Shown here: positions 53,514 through 64,000 of the stretch, in pieces | How positions within the stretch are numbered: the stretch's first letter is position 1 | Layout: each line of letters starts with the position of its first letter | Assembly (NCBI RefSeq): GCF_963576545.1 | Contig: NC_083646.1 | Coordinates: 19,684,163 to 19,748,162 of the forward strand | DNA: 64,000 nucleotides | Reading direction: 5' to 3' | From: Limanda limanda | Taxonomy: Eukaryota; Chordata; Actinopteri; Pleuronectiformes; Pleuronectidae | Notes under the pieces: model-generated | Database searches by the model: none | What the model was told of the DNA's origin: nothing | What the model saw: the letters and a program-made list of their open reading frames with translations, nothing else | Position numbers and translations under genes: made by a program

Positions 53514-53600
53514 ATCCATTATCTTTACTGCTTATCCGTCAGTGGTGCAGGAAGTACTCCAACATTTGACCTAAGTACAAATAAGTTTTTAGAAATGTAC
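53514..53600. repeat. Fragments of common teleost repeats
   Basis: CCATTATCTTTACTGCTTAT and the adjoining GTGGTGCAGGAAGTACTCCA resemble the ends of two different dispersed fish repeats ('ccattatctatactgcttatcc' and 'agtggtggaagaagtactcag'). Both are short and diverged. Confidence 0.4.
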
Positions 53601-53687
53601 TCAAGCCCAAGGAAAATTAACACGATCCTACATCATTATGTCTGGGTCTCTATAAAGTCTATGGTCTAGGTGCTGTTTCTCCATCTG

Positions 53688-53710
53688 TGCTGCTGCTGCT
53701 GCTGCTGGGG
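53688..53710. repeat. CTG trinucleotide repeat
   Basis: A short run of about six CTG units lies on the plus strand, followed by a G run. Confidence 0.8.
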
Positions 53711-53749
53711 GTGGTGTCCAACTTACATAATAGGAAAAGCGAAGCCCTG

Positions 53750-53836
53750 TGTGAATGTGGCTTGTACTGTAAAGTGCTTTCAGTGGTCGATAAGACTAGA
53801 AAAGTGCTGTATGAATACAGTCCATTTACCATTTAA
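53750..53836 (+). repeat. Tail of a dispersed fish retroelement
   Basis: TGTAAAGTGCTTTCAGTGGT and AAAAGTGCTGTATGAATACA with AGTCCATTTACCATTT match the frequent fish repeat tail 'gtaaagcgctttgagtgg..aaaagcgctatataaatacagtccatttacca'. Confidence 0.55.
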
Positions 53837-54208
53837 CCATTGCTATTAAAACACATTATTATTAATGAAGTAAACTAGATGCAGTTGTAACGGTGTAACT
53901 TCATCTGACATTATGACAAAACTAACCTGATGAAATCTTAGTCGACAACAACAACAAGGCAAAGGATAAGGCCAATAAATCTCTGTTAGCCTCAATCAAT
54001 CACACAATCTTCAACCCACAAAAAATGTAGTACGGCTGCTTTAAAATGAGACCGTCTGGTACTGCATCAGTGTTTGTCAAGCATTACTAATGTTTCAACC
54101 TATTCAGAGTAATGCTTGTTTGTGTGAAATGCTTAGCCGTGTTTGCTTGGCTGATTGTTCTGATGTCCCGGGGATGACAAAACAGATGCTCAATGCCAAG
54201 ATATCTAT

Positions 54209-54530
54209 TTCCCCCTTTCTGCCTAGCTCGCTTTTTTTCCCCTTCTCCTTCTCAGATCTAAGAATTCCTTTCATCCTTCATTATCCCTGCATCTCTCTCT
54301 CTCACCATCTGCAGATTTTGTCCCACTTTGTATCTTCCTCAGCTTCAGCCCCTCGTCTCTCTCACCTATTTCGTTCACTGCCTATTCAGCCAATTGTTCC
54401 CACAATCTTTCATCATCTCTTTCTCTCTTTCTGTAACTCTACCTCTCATTTTCCCAGCAAACCCCAGCTCCTCCTCATAGCACTGTCCCCCCTCCCATCG
54501 AATTTTCTATTTTTTTCTCCCCATAAGCTA
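54209..54530. repeat. Pyrimidine-rich tract (plus strand)
   Basis: About 320 bp are dominated by C and T. This explains the 151-codon Ser/Pro/Phe/Leu-rich frame across it, which has no domain features. Confidence 0.75.
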
Positions 54531-56625
54531 TTCATTATGAATTAGAATCCCTCTTTTCAATGCTGTGATTCATACAAGCTTGTAATATGTTAAGTAATGT
54601 CATCTCCATAAAAGCTGGATCTATAAAAAGAACATTGTAAACACTCATCTTGTTTCTTCAAAGGAAAACATTGACAACTTGTGCTTCCTCGTCAGGGGGA
54701 GAGGACGTCCATTAAATCCATTTACCACTTAGACCTACAGTATGTCTTCTTTGAATTCCACTGTCACCGCTAAGTTGCCCGCTCCGACCTCTATCATCAT
54801 CTCAGCTGTAAAACGGATTCCCCGGTAGGCTTTTTTTTATTCCCGACCCCACATTAATATCATGCTGCTACACCGACCATAAATTGCGATGAGAAAACCA
54901 AATTAACAACATGCTGTGATTGCACAGTGGGGAAAATACAGTTCACAACGATAAATCAGTATCATAACGCTCAAGCCTGAAAGAAACAGGGGCACAGCGG
55001 GCAGCCGCGGCCGGCTGACAGGCAGCACAAGAATTGTCCCAGCTGTTTCCTTAAAATACTTACATTTACCCCTGGCCTTTTTGCACACATTTTTACTCCC
55101 CTACACCTTTGTTCATAACTGCATGACTGTTACATGCGCTAAGCAAAACACATGGTGGGATTTCTCAAAGTGTTTGTCAATCTGAATTGCATGTGTGTGT
55201 GTGAACATGCATATTTATGCATGTTGTTGGCCTTGTTGTACTGCTTCCCACTAATACAAACAGAGAACAAGTCTAATGAATGTGATTCTCCGATCCCTTT
55301 CCCAGTGAATACAGAGATTTTGGGCAGAATGATCCAGTTAATGAACCCCAGTGCTGTGCCCTGTGTGGATGGAAAATAAGATTGATTTTTTAAACAAAAT
55401 GCATTATGCATCATAGAGAGTATCCTATTATTTCCAAGGACTAAACAAATTTGTTTCAGGCTAATTTGGTTATTTAATGTTTGCTATGAGCACTGAAGAA
55501 AATTAGAGGCAACATGTTGACTTCCCAGTGCATGGACTGGTGTGTGAGGTGCATAACAGCCAATATGTTATTATCTGGCTTTAATGCAGTTTTGTAGTGA
55601 AGTCATAAAAATAAATGATTATGTGCAGCAGGGAAAAGAGGAGGAGGAGGAGTCATTTGCAGCAAGTCAGATTATTATGAGTGGCAAACAGACGATCAGG
55701 TAATAGATAATAGTATAATGGTTAATGGGTGTGAGATATTGGCCCGTCCCAATCGACTATTTCTGAGCAGACCACCATTAAAAAGGCTCAGAAAATAAAA
55801 ATTCACAGTGTGACCTGTTCCCTCATGTAGTTGCTTCAGGATCCAGCAGAGAAGAATTAACTGCTAGACAAAGTCTTCTCCTCCCCGGGCAGTGTTGAAT
55901 TCTGATGAAGGACTGCGGCACTTCAGTCCGGCAAATGCATTCTGTTCCATTTGCTTTATTGTCCTTAAAGAGTATTGAATTTATCTGCTGTCTTTTGTAC
56001 TGTATTTGCCCTTCATCAACTGTCTATTATCCCTATTTTATGTGGTAGCCTGTGTGTCCAAAGTAATTTCTCCAAAGAGACTATGAAGTTGATCTAATCG
56101 AACAAAGTCCTGTAGCTTACAGCAAATTATGTTATATGGATATGAAAGTTTTTGGGCCCTGACTAATGGAATTAGAAGTACTGGCTACTACAGAAATGTT
56201 GTAGCGCCCCCTTTGGTTCCAGATAGTGTACAATTTATTCACTGGTAGAGCTGCACTGCACAATACTTCTAAGTGCCCTTTAGTTTGTGAAGTATAGATT
56301 TAAAAAAATACAGGCATTAAATACTAAAGGGTGCTGGTCTTTAGTTGGAACGTGTCCAAACCTAATTCTTACATGTTGACAAACACCAGCTAAGTTCATG
56401 CAAGGGCATTTGTGTAGGTATATTGGACATTATGAAGTTACCATACTCTGGCAGAGGCTTTTAACCAAAGAAGCTTTCCTTCATTTCCACAAGCACATAC
56501 ATCCAGAACATTTGAGCTTTGTTATTCCATTCATAGATACTTCAACGAGTAGGATATCCTGGGAGCCACCACATGACAAATGACCATCATGCTCAACCAC
56601 CTGAGCTACTGCCCCATCAGACTCC

Positions 56626-56659
56626 TGTGTGTGTGTGTGTGTGTGTGTGTCTGTGTGTG

Positions 56660-56755
<96 letters not shown>
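56626..56755. repeat. Long GT microsatellite with a few interruptions
   Basis: This is a 130-bp run of (TG)n on the plus strand with single-base interruptions near 56651, 56666 and 56705. The pre-mRNA carries (CA)n here, opposite to the tract at 16028. Confidence 0.97.
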
Positions 56756-56758
<3 letters not shown>

Positions 56759-57210
56759 TTGCGAGCACGGAGCCTAGAAACCAAAGACAGAGGTGAACTG
56801 CTTCTTCCTTCTCCTTGCTCTGACTCGTGAGATGTGTCATGGCTGATTATATTTAGTCTCTCTTAAAAAATTACGAGTTTTTTTTTATGTTTTTCAAATG
56901 CGGTATAATTCTTTAAGTAATTCTGCTTTTATGAATGATTACTACTTATTATCACTTCAAATAGTTCCTATTTTTATTGTTGATTCTTTTTTACTGCGTA
57001 GCCACAGATTATAGTAGGAAGCCAATAGTTCTCTTCAGTCAGGGATTTTTCCAAGCGCCATGAAGACAGTAGTTATTAAAGCTGGATGCCTCCATGATAA
57101 ATAACTATAGGTTCACCTTTTTAAGGAGACATCATTGAAAAAAAGATTTTCTCTCAGCAACATAACACTGTCCTGGCGCAAAAATATTTATAAAATGCTT
57201 TTTATGTCTG

Positions 57211-57560
57211 GATTTCCACCAAAACCACAGCACTGAGAGTGCACTTGTTAAAGTTTTAGATGACATGTTTTTGAGCAGTGATGCATCACAAATGTCAGTC
57301 TTGGTGTTACTGGATCTCTGCTTTCGACACTGCTGACCATGAGATACTGCTCGACAGACTAGAAAAGTGGATGAATTTTATGGCACTGTGCTAAACTGGC
57401 TTAAAATTAGGGCCAATTGGTATCCATGAAGCTCTGTTCTGAGCAAACCAATGTTCTAAACTGGCTTAAAATTAGGGCCAATTGGTATCCATGAAGCTTG
57501 GTCTCTGAGCAAACCAATGTTCGAATGGGGAGTTCATCAAGACTCCATTCTTGGGCCTCC
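57211..57560 (+). pseudogene. LINE reverse-transcriptase fragment with tandem duplication
   Basis: In two frames the plus strand reads LVKVLDDMFLSSDASQMSVL, then SAFDTADHEILLDRLEKWM, and later GVHQDSILGPPLF. These are the LLDLSAAFDTVDHEILL (catalytic Asp) and GVPQGSILGPLLF motifs of L2/jockey-type reverse transcriptases. A frameshift precedes the first motif, and a 65-bp tandem duplication (57391-57455 and 57456-57521) lies between the two. It is dead. Confidence 0.82.
57391..57521. repeat. 65/66-bp tandem duplication inside the LINE fragment
   Basis: Both units start CTAAACTGGCTTAAAATTAG and end GAGCAAACCAATGTT. They differ only in a small segment after ATGAAGCT. Confidence 0.95.
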
Positions 57561-60500
57561 TCTTTCCAAAATCCCTTCCTTTCTCAGATCATGAAATATG
57601 ATAAAATTTCTAACAAGCAGAAGAACCAATATATAATAAGTTTATTGAACAAATCTGTGAGGGATTGGTCCAGAAAAACATTGGGGATTTTGGGGATCTG
57701 GATCTGCAACCATTTGTCCGGCACTTGTGTCTAAATGGTGAATTTACTTGTTTTACTGTGTTTAAGCTTCACCTATAATTCTATTTGACTTTTAAACCAT
57801 GACATCTATTTAAATACTAAATAGAGCTGACAGCAGTTTTATGTTCAGTGGAGATATGAGCTGAGACTCAAAGTTCCCCAGAGTCTTTAAAGCTTACTAT
57901 GACTTGTAAGGAGTGATTTGTTTGAATCTCTGGCCCAAACTGTGTGTGTTGCTGTGTGTGAGTTGATAAACATAAAATCCCTGTACACCTGCTTCTCCCT
58001 CATATGAAAAACTTGGTCTGTAACATGCTGTATATGATAAAAGGGACTAAAAAAGAGCACATGAAACCTCTACATATGATTTTATAAGGATGAAACGATA
58101 AGGGTATCACCAATCTCAAATTTGTACATAATTAAGTGTATGATTTAATCTTGCAGTGCAAATACACAAATTCTGCTGCAGTGCAAAAACATCACAGCCG
58201 TTCGAGCCTCGCTTTGAACAACACTTGCAGCGCTAGTCGAACTATGCATGAACAGGGTTTTGCCCTCATCCTTCATACATCACAGTATCTTTCTTCAAAC
58301 GACTCCAAAGCCCAATATCCACAAGCCCACTGAGCGACGTGCTTTTCACTCTCCTCTTTTTGACTCGTTTTAGGTATGTATTATTCGATCTCTCTTTCTC
58401 TCTCTAGCTCTCTCCCTATGCTTGAAACTCCATTTCCTCACGATGGTCTGTCATATCTGCTTCGTCAAGGACACCTCTCTCTCTCCGGATGGCATTTCAT
58501 CATTGCTCATGATGAGGGCCTGTTAGAAACTGAGAGGGAGGCAACAGCACCACTCCTAGCAATCAAAGTTAAATTACGAAAAAACCTGCATTGATTTCCA
58601 CCTGACCTGAAAGGTTAGTCAGCCAATACAGAGATATCCATCAGTGGGGCCTGGTTACAGTGCACTGACTGGAAAGATAGAGCCCTTACCGAGCAAAACA
58701 AAGGTCAGCAAACACCCTGGCAGGCTTCATTTGCTGCAAAGTTCTGGTCTCAATGTTGCAATGAAACACCACAAAGAGAAGCACAAAGACACTCCTGCAT
58801 GTTCCTAAATATGAATTGTCTTAACTACAGTTTTTAGGAGATTAACTAGTGAATCTGGGTAATAATTTACATATGCTGTTTTAATTATAAGGAAATCTGA
58901 GCAAAATTTAAACTTTCACAAAAAAGCAAAAAAAAGTTACATTGAAATGATAGAACTATTTTTCCATTGATCAGCGGTAATGCAGAGTGAAAAACTCAAG
59001 TTGCTCATCTGCTGTCACACCTTCGGGGTCTGCACTGTATCAAATCAGAGATGCTACAGCACTCAGGAGTTATATTTAGACGTAATTTTGTTTTTAGAAA
59101 TCCAAGCACTTTTCTCTCAGTGCTATGAAAAGCTGCACTCCGAGTCACAGACAGTAAAACGTGGAGGGAAGTGAAAATTATTTTTCATCAGCACAAGCAG
59201 GAATACAACAATGACGACTGCCACGGCCACGGCCGCAACCTTAGCAGACAGAATTCTTAAATTGACGTCTCTCAAAGAGAAGGATTTTATCTGCATGGCT
59301 GTGCGGCACCCTCACAATTCATACTGATAGAATGTGCATAATCGAAGCCCCTCACTAGACATGTCTGCATGGTTGATGAAAAGAAAATGGGCTCTGTACA
59401 GCAAAAACAGAAAAGAGGCTTTCTACAGAATGACTATTACCTCATGAGTGTGTCATTCCAATTTGGGAAAGGGCTCTGAAATATTCCATTTGGTGGTTTT
59501 AAATTGCCAACCACTGAGGTGAAAAATACTAAAATCAAACACTCTGCCACAGTAAAACACAGCTGGCACGGGCACAAACGCCCAGCCCGAGCACAGGCCA
59601 TTGCACATGGAAATAACAGGGTTGAGGTTTGCGTGTCTGCGTGGCCAAGTATAATAACTGCTTCCCGACGTCTGAATGCTGCCGGTGCAACAGCTACCTC
59701 CGAGCAGATACAGTATTTTATGGCTAGACACCAATAACTCCTCAAAGTGCTACTGGGCCATATTGCACCTGATGCCAGGCCACCACTGTGAGGGCTGCTG
59801 TACAACACAAAACTGTGAGCCAACAACACATCTAATAGGACGCCTGTCTCTCACTTCCAATTTTCGAAACAAATAACATCAACACTTCACTTTCGCCCAC
59901 GAAAAAAAGGAAAAACGAAAAGCGCACGGAACGAGAAGGCGTCTTTTTGTCGACGGAGAGAGGCTGAATCTATACTTGACTGTTTTTTTTAACTTTCCGA
60001 GTAAACATCTCCCTCCAGTTTTCAGCCTATTCAAACAGTGAAGATGTTTTTCTTGCAGACTCAAAGCACCTTGTGCACTTCACTTGAAACTCAATCACAA
60101 ACTTACAAACCACCTCATTGACATTTGGCAGTTTTTACTTTCTCCAGAAACTTTTACCAATTCCACTCATGCTAACCTGGGGTTATACACAGGAAAGAAC
60201 AGAGCCGGTGCAATTTTAACACTTACCCAACCTGCAGGCAATGAAATAGGCATTTTACAAAATGACTGAGTCACAATAATCTCTGTAAACAGATTCTGCA
60301 TGGGAACGAGGAACAAGGTTTTGGGGCTAGAAGCGCAACTGGGTTTTGATTCTGAATTGACCAGTCGTGTGTGAGCCGGCCTTGGTTGCTTGCAGGTTAA
60401 CAGCGAAATAAGCAGAACACATTGAATAAAATGCACCTCCTATCGGTTTCCTTCATTTTTCTGCAGATAGCTGTTTCTTCAGATTAGCCAAAACGCCATC

Positions 60501-61660
60501 TGGACCTAATACACCAACCTTGTTTGTGTTTTGTTTGGAAACAGTTAAATTCGTGTTCTAAAGCACAAGTCTAAAAGTGCCAGCGCTGCCGTTTGGTGTT
60601 CTTTGTATCAGTGACAAAGCCTGTCCTTGATAATGCTCTCATGATGAGAATTAGACCTGAATGGACAAACATGACTAAATAAGTGCTTTAATAATTACAG
60701 CTCCCCAGGCCAGCACCATAGGCCAATGTACACAGCATGGAACTGTAAAATCAGATAATTGGTCAATCAATGATTTTTTTCAGCATGCTCAGCAGAGGCC
60801 TGAATGTATTTTTCCAACAAAAAAAGTAAAAATCACTAACCCCATATGAGACATCACATTTTTCCTGCTTTATCATTCAGAAGATGTCAGAGAACTTAAA
60901 AACGATCAAGTCAATTGTTAAATTAACAGCAATGTAACATCTATGCAGCCGAACAGAGAGCCTCTCGACAGCAATTGAGACTGTACATTCGAAGTGCTCG
61001 GGTCTGTCTAGGTCTGTATTTTCTAGCTCGATGGAATATATGCAGTCCCCAGTGCTGCCTCCTCAACACGGATAGCAAAGTGGTGCAGCTGAACAGGCGT
61101 CTGTTTAGCTATAACCACCTTTCGTTTTAATTGCTGTAGAAATTTGCAACGGAATCAAAGCAACCTCCAATGAACACACTACCTCCTCAATTACCTTGAC
61201 ATCATCCTGCTTTGTTTCCCCGACCATGCCTTACCCCTGCCTGCTCCCCTGTCACATATCAAAAATCCAGTCGACAGCCACAGACACAAACAAGAACAGC
61301 AGTGGGCACTGCGGAGGAGGACTCGAGGAGTTACGTGGGTGTGCATGGTACAGGTTTTAAAGTGAATAACACTGGAAATATACTGCGGATACAATTCTTG
61401 ACAAGGTCCGACAAAAAACTCCCAAATGTATGGATACTATTATGTGATTCAGTGAAAACTCAAGAAATGCATATGGGTTTTATATGCAGACATGTTTGGT
61501 TACAGCTCATTAGAAGTCCCATAATTGGGTAAGATCTCATTTATAGTATCTGTCAATTTGTGTAAACAGTTATTACACAAATTGACTGCATTAAAGCTAA
61601 ATATCTTGACTACAATGTGATGCAAATTTCTCACTTGTCAGGTGTTTTAGAATTTTAACC

Positions 61661-62275
61661 TCAGCATGGATGAAGCCAAATAGATGCATACAATTTTATC
61701 AGCAAATATGCCTGGAGACAGTTAACTGAGTTTAATCCCCTCTGACAATGGCACCTGAGGTGCAGACAGTCCACTTTGAATCTGTAGCCTTGACTCTGGA
61801 AGCAGCATCTCCTCAACCTATTACATTTAATCTTAACAAACGGTGAGCTATTTTTCTTCCTGAAGACAAGATATTGCCAATCTCTCTCTCCCCCAAGAGT
61901 GCCGCTTATATTAAAACTGATACCTGAGAAGAACAGACTCACTCGCAACCCGCAAACTATATCCCGTCTATGCAGGAATCTGTCAGCGCCATCTGAGAGC
62001 CCGGCCCCGGCCTCGAGCCATGGGCATGAGGCCAGTGGGTGAGCTGAGTAGTACTTTGGTACACCACTAGGACTATACAGTGAAATGTCAGCAGTAAAAG
62101 AGGCATCAGGAATACCAGCGAGAGAAACTACTGTCATGTATCCTGGAAACAGTATATTCTTCCTCCCGGTTACAGTTGGACCCCAGTGATTCTTCGGGAT
62201 ACTGCCCCCTTCCACCCCTCTTCTTCCGTTGTGGAGATCAAGAAACTGAGGGGGTAGTAGGATAATGCCCCACAT
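61661..62275 (-). CDS. Unexplained 204-codon open frame in the first intron
   Basis: This is the longest complete ATG-to-stop frame in the window apart from one running through a microsatellite. It starts MWGIILLPPQFLDL and ends with a Cys-rich region (CNRLRRCCFQSQ, CLHLRCHCQRG). I recognise no domain, signal peptide or transposon motif, and it has no neighbours of its own. A rough chance estimate (about six thousand stop-bounded frames in 64 kb, each with roughly 6 in 100000 odds of reaching 204 codons) gives about 0.3 expected, so chance is a fair explanation. It could otherwise be a lineage-specific exon or a conserved element that happens to be open. Confidence 0.15.
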   Translation of the reverse strand: MWGIILLPPQFLDLHNGRRGVEGGSIPKNHWGPTVTGRKNILFPGYMTVVSLAGIPDASFTADISLYSPSGVPKYYSAHPLASCPWLEAGAGLSDGADRFLHRRDIVCGLRVSLFFSGISFNISGTLGGERDWQYLVFRKKNSSPFVKIKCNRLRRCCFQSQGYRFKVDCLHLRCHCQRGLNSVNCLQAYLLIKLYASIWLHPC

Positions 62276-62575
62276 TCCCCATAGATAGTGTGTAATTACA
62301 CAGACAAATTGTAATCCTGATTAGCCCTCGCAGCCTTTCCAGCCTGTTTACATAATCACATTGAGAGAAAGTCTTCACTGAGGGCTCAGTGGCCAGATTA
62401 CTGTCTGTGTGGAGCCCACCTGATTATCAACAATTAGTGACCCAGTTCCAAAGGATAACTTTTACAAAATATAGAAGCTAGAAGGAAATTTGAGAAATGC
62501 AGTGTTCTCCAAATGTTTTGGTGGGACACAGAAGCTGGCCATTTTCAAACAATCCAAAGACTTACAGATTCATGA

Positions 62576-62755
62576 TTAGGTTGACTAGAGACACTAAATT
62601 GACCATAGGGTCATGCTGGTGTATGTTGGAGCTGTGATATGCTGGTGACCTGTCCCATTGTACCGGCATCTCGCCCAATGTCAGCTGGGATTGGCTCCAT
62701 CTCCCTGTTTCGACCCTCAAGAGCATAAGTGGTACAGATAATGGATAGATGTCAT
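62576..62755 (+). repeat. Degenerate fish interspersed repeat, forward copy
   Basis: ACACTAAATTGACCATAGGG, GGTGACCTGTCCCATTGTAC, TCTCGCCCAATGTCAGCTGG and GATTGGCTCCATCTCCCTG are landmarks of a high-copy teleost repeat. The family matches the reverse copy at 14695-14905. Confidence 0.6.
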
Positions 62756-64000
62756 CTGTCATGCTAATGTCAGTGGGATACAGGTCTGTGTGCTTTGTTT
62801 GTCCAATCCTGTGGTGTCCCTTTAACTGCACATGATGTTCTTGTCCCTTCCTACTCACTGTGAAGCCTGTCTGGTACAAAACAAATCCCAAAACATAGAA
62901 ACGGAAGGTTTGAGTGGACTTTCATCTGGAAAGTACCACAACATTCATCAGTTTCAATAAGAAATATTTTTACAACTTTTAAGAATATAAAGGAGACACA
63001 CTAGCCGTGGCCATGACTCCAATTTGTCTCTTCTTCAATTCCATTTTAAGAACATCACCACCCTAACAAAATATGATCCATAGCTTATAAAAGCTTCTAG
63101 TATGAATGGGGTGCTTTTAGTTGTGCGTCACTGTAAAGAAATTCAATTTTTATCTGACCCAGGCCTTTTGCTCTGTTTAAAAAAAACTGTGTTTGCAGTT
63201 TATCTTCCTATATTTGTGTCTGTGTCAAGCAGTTTTATAAGTTCCCCTGCGACACAGTTCCAGTGGATGTCCTCATTTGTTTGGTAGTGGACTGCTGCAA
63301 TGTTTTTTTTTCATTCTAACATCGCTGTGCGGCCCCATTAAATCCAAGCTGATGAAATCCACTTAACATCACTTCATGATATGTGTCAAGAATCAAGCAG
63401 GTGAGTGAGAAACCTTCAGAACTGTGCATCGCCCACACACAGGATCCTGGTTCAGAAATAATCAGATTTTTAGTCAATGGAAAAGGCCCCGCTATAGCTA
63501 GGCAGTGTTGAACAAACTTTGCTAGATATGGGGCTTCTTCTTTTTATATCACATCATTATCTTAGCAAGGGATGTGAGTCACAGGCTCGATCTACTGGAT
63601 ATCTTTTTACTTCTGCAAACACTGTGTCAACTGTCAGAGCAGAGGAACAACAGCTGTGTGGGTCTTCCTCCTCGCCTTCCTCTGTGTCAGTATTTCCTTC
63701 ATTCTTTTCTAAGTGAAGACCCAGGCCTCCTCCTCCTCCTTTCCTCCTTTTCTCCCTCCCTCCCCAATTCCTGGCTGGCTGGCTCCCTAATAAGTAACAG
63801 AACTCGGAGGATTGGCAGTGGCCTCAAGGTTTGACATTGCCACAATGTGGGTGGTGATGAAACAGCAACTGTGACCGACTCTGCTCGACTCGACTTGGCT
63901 CAGTCTTGGGGGGCGCTGGTACTTTGCATGCTGCACATCTCATCCGGCCGCAATAGACAGACACGAGAATTACTCACAGGGTGAACAATCTGCATGTAAA

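Noticed and set aside
54090..54545. 151-codon protein on the plus strand
   Set aside because: It lies over a pyrimidine-rich tract and is Ser/Pro/Phe/Leu low complexity.
56481..56840. 119-codon His-Thr frame and Cys-Val frames
   Set aside because: They are products of the GT microsatellite at 56626-56755.
59437..59876. Overlapping open frames on both strands (130, 93, 77 and 66 codons)
   Set aside because: Such lengths are expected by chance in 64 kb; no domain was recognised and both strands are open at once.

Overview
The window is intronic-scale vertebrate DNA, almost certainly from a teleost fish. It carries six short protein-coding exons of one gene, all on the minus strand, spread over about 48 kb. 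The introns hold hAT, Tc1/mariner, LINE and tRNA-SINE remnants and dinucleotide microsatellites of kinds typical of ray-finned (spiny-rayed type) fish genomes. There are no bacterial-style operons, rRNA genes, CRISPR arrays or intact transposons.

The gene is a CSMD family member (CUB and Sushi multiple domains), and the residues match CSMD3 better than CSMD1 or CSMD2. Transcription runs from high to low coordinates. The exons are CUB1 first part (50345-50567), CUB1 second part (32253-32365), Sushi1 (19688-19882), CUB2 first part (11686-11932), CUB2 second part (3326-3438) and a lysine-rich linker (2157-2234). They total 969 bp, or 323 codons. All splice sites are AG/GT, all junctions stay in frame, and every module begins and ends in phase 1. 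The signal-peptide exon must lie beyond 64000, and the next Sushi exon below position 1. The product is expected to be a very large single-pass membrane protein with its CUB/Sushi modules outside the cell; only its N-terminal part is here.

Intron layout, in gene order: first intron, at least 13.4 kb (50568-64000), with a 130-bp GT tract, a LINE reverse-transcriptase fragment carrying a 65-bp tandem duplication, and an unexplained 204-codon ORF; second, 18.0 kb (32366-50344), with a Tc1 transposase remnant, a 544-bp hAT-like MITE and a tRNA-type SINE; third, 12.4 kb (19883-32252), with a nested LINE/hAT insertion and an inverted, deleted copy of the same SINE; fourth, 7.8 kb (11933-19687), with a 107-bp AC tract; fifth, 8.2 kb (3439-11685), with an 1160-bp internally deleted hAT element flanked by an 8-bp duplication; sixth, 1.1 kb (2235-3325), without recognisable content; and a partial intron at 1-2156.

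The most unusual observation in coding sequence is CUB2. Between its two cysteines the usual short loop is replaced by a Gly/Ser-rich, in-frame segment 13 residues longer than the human CSMD3 loop, and a normally aromatic residue in the conserved Y-D-Y-L-E motif is serine. No previously undescribed multi-gene system was found. The remaining points of interest are the CUB2 change, a possible alternative start in front of CUB1, complementary repeats that bracket exons, and the nested or deleted transposons.
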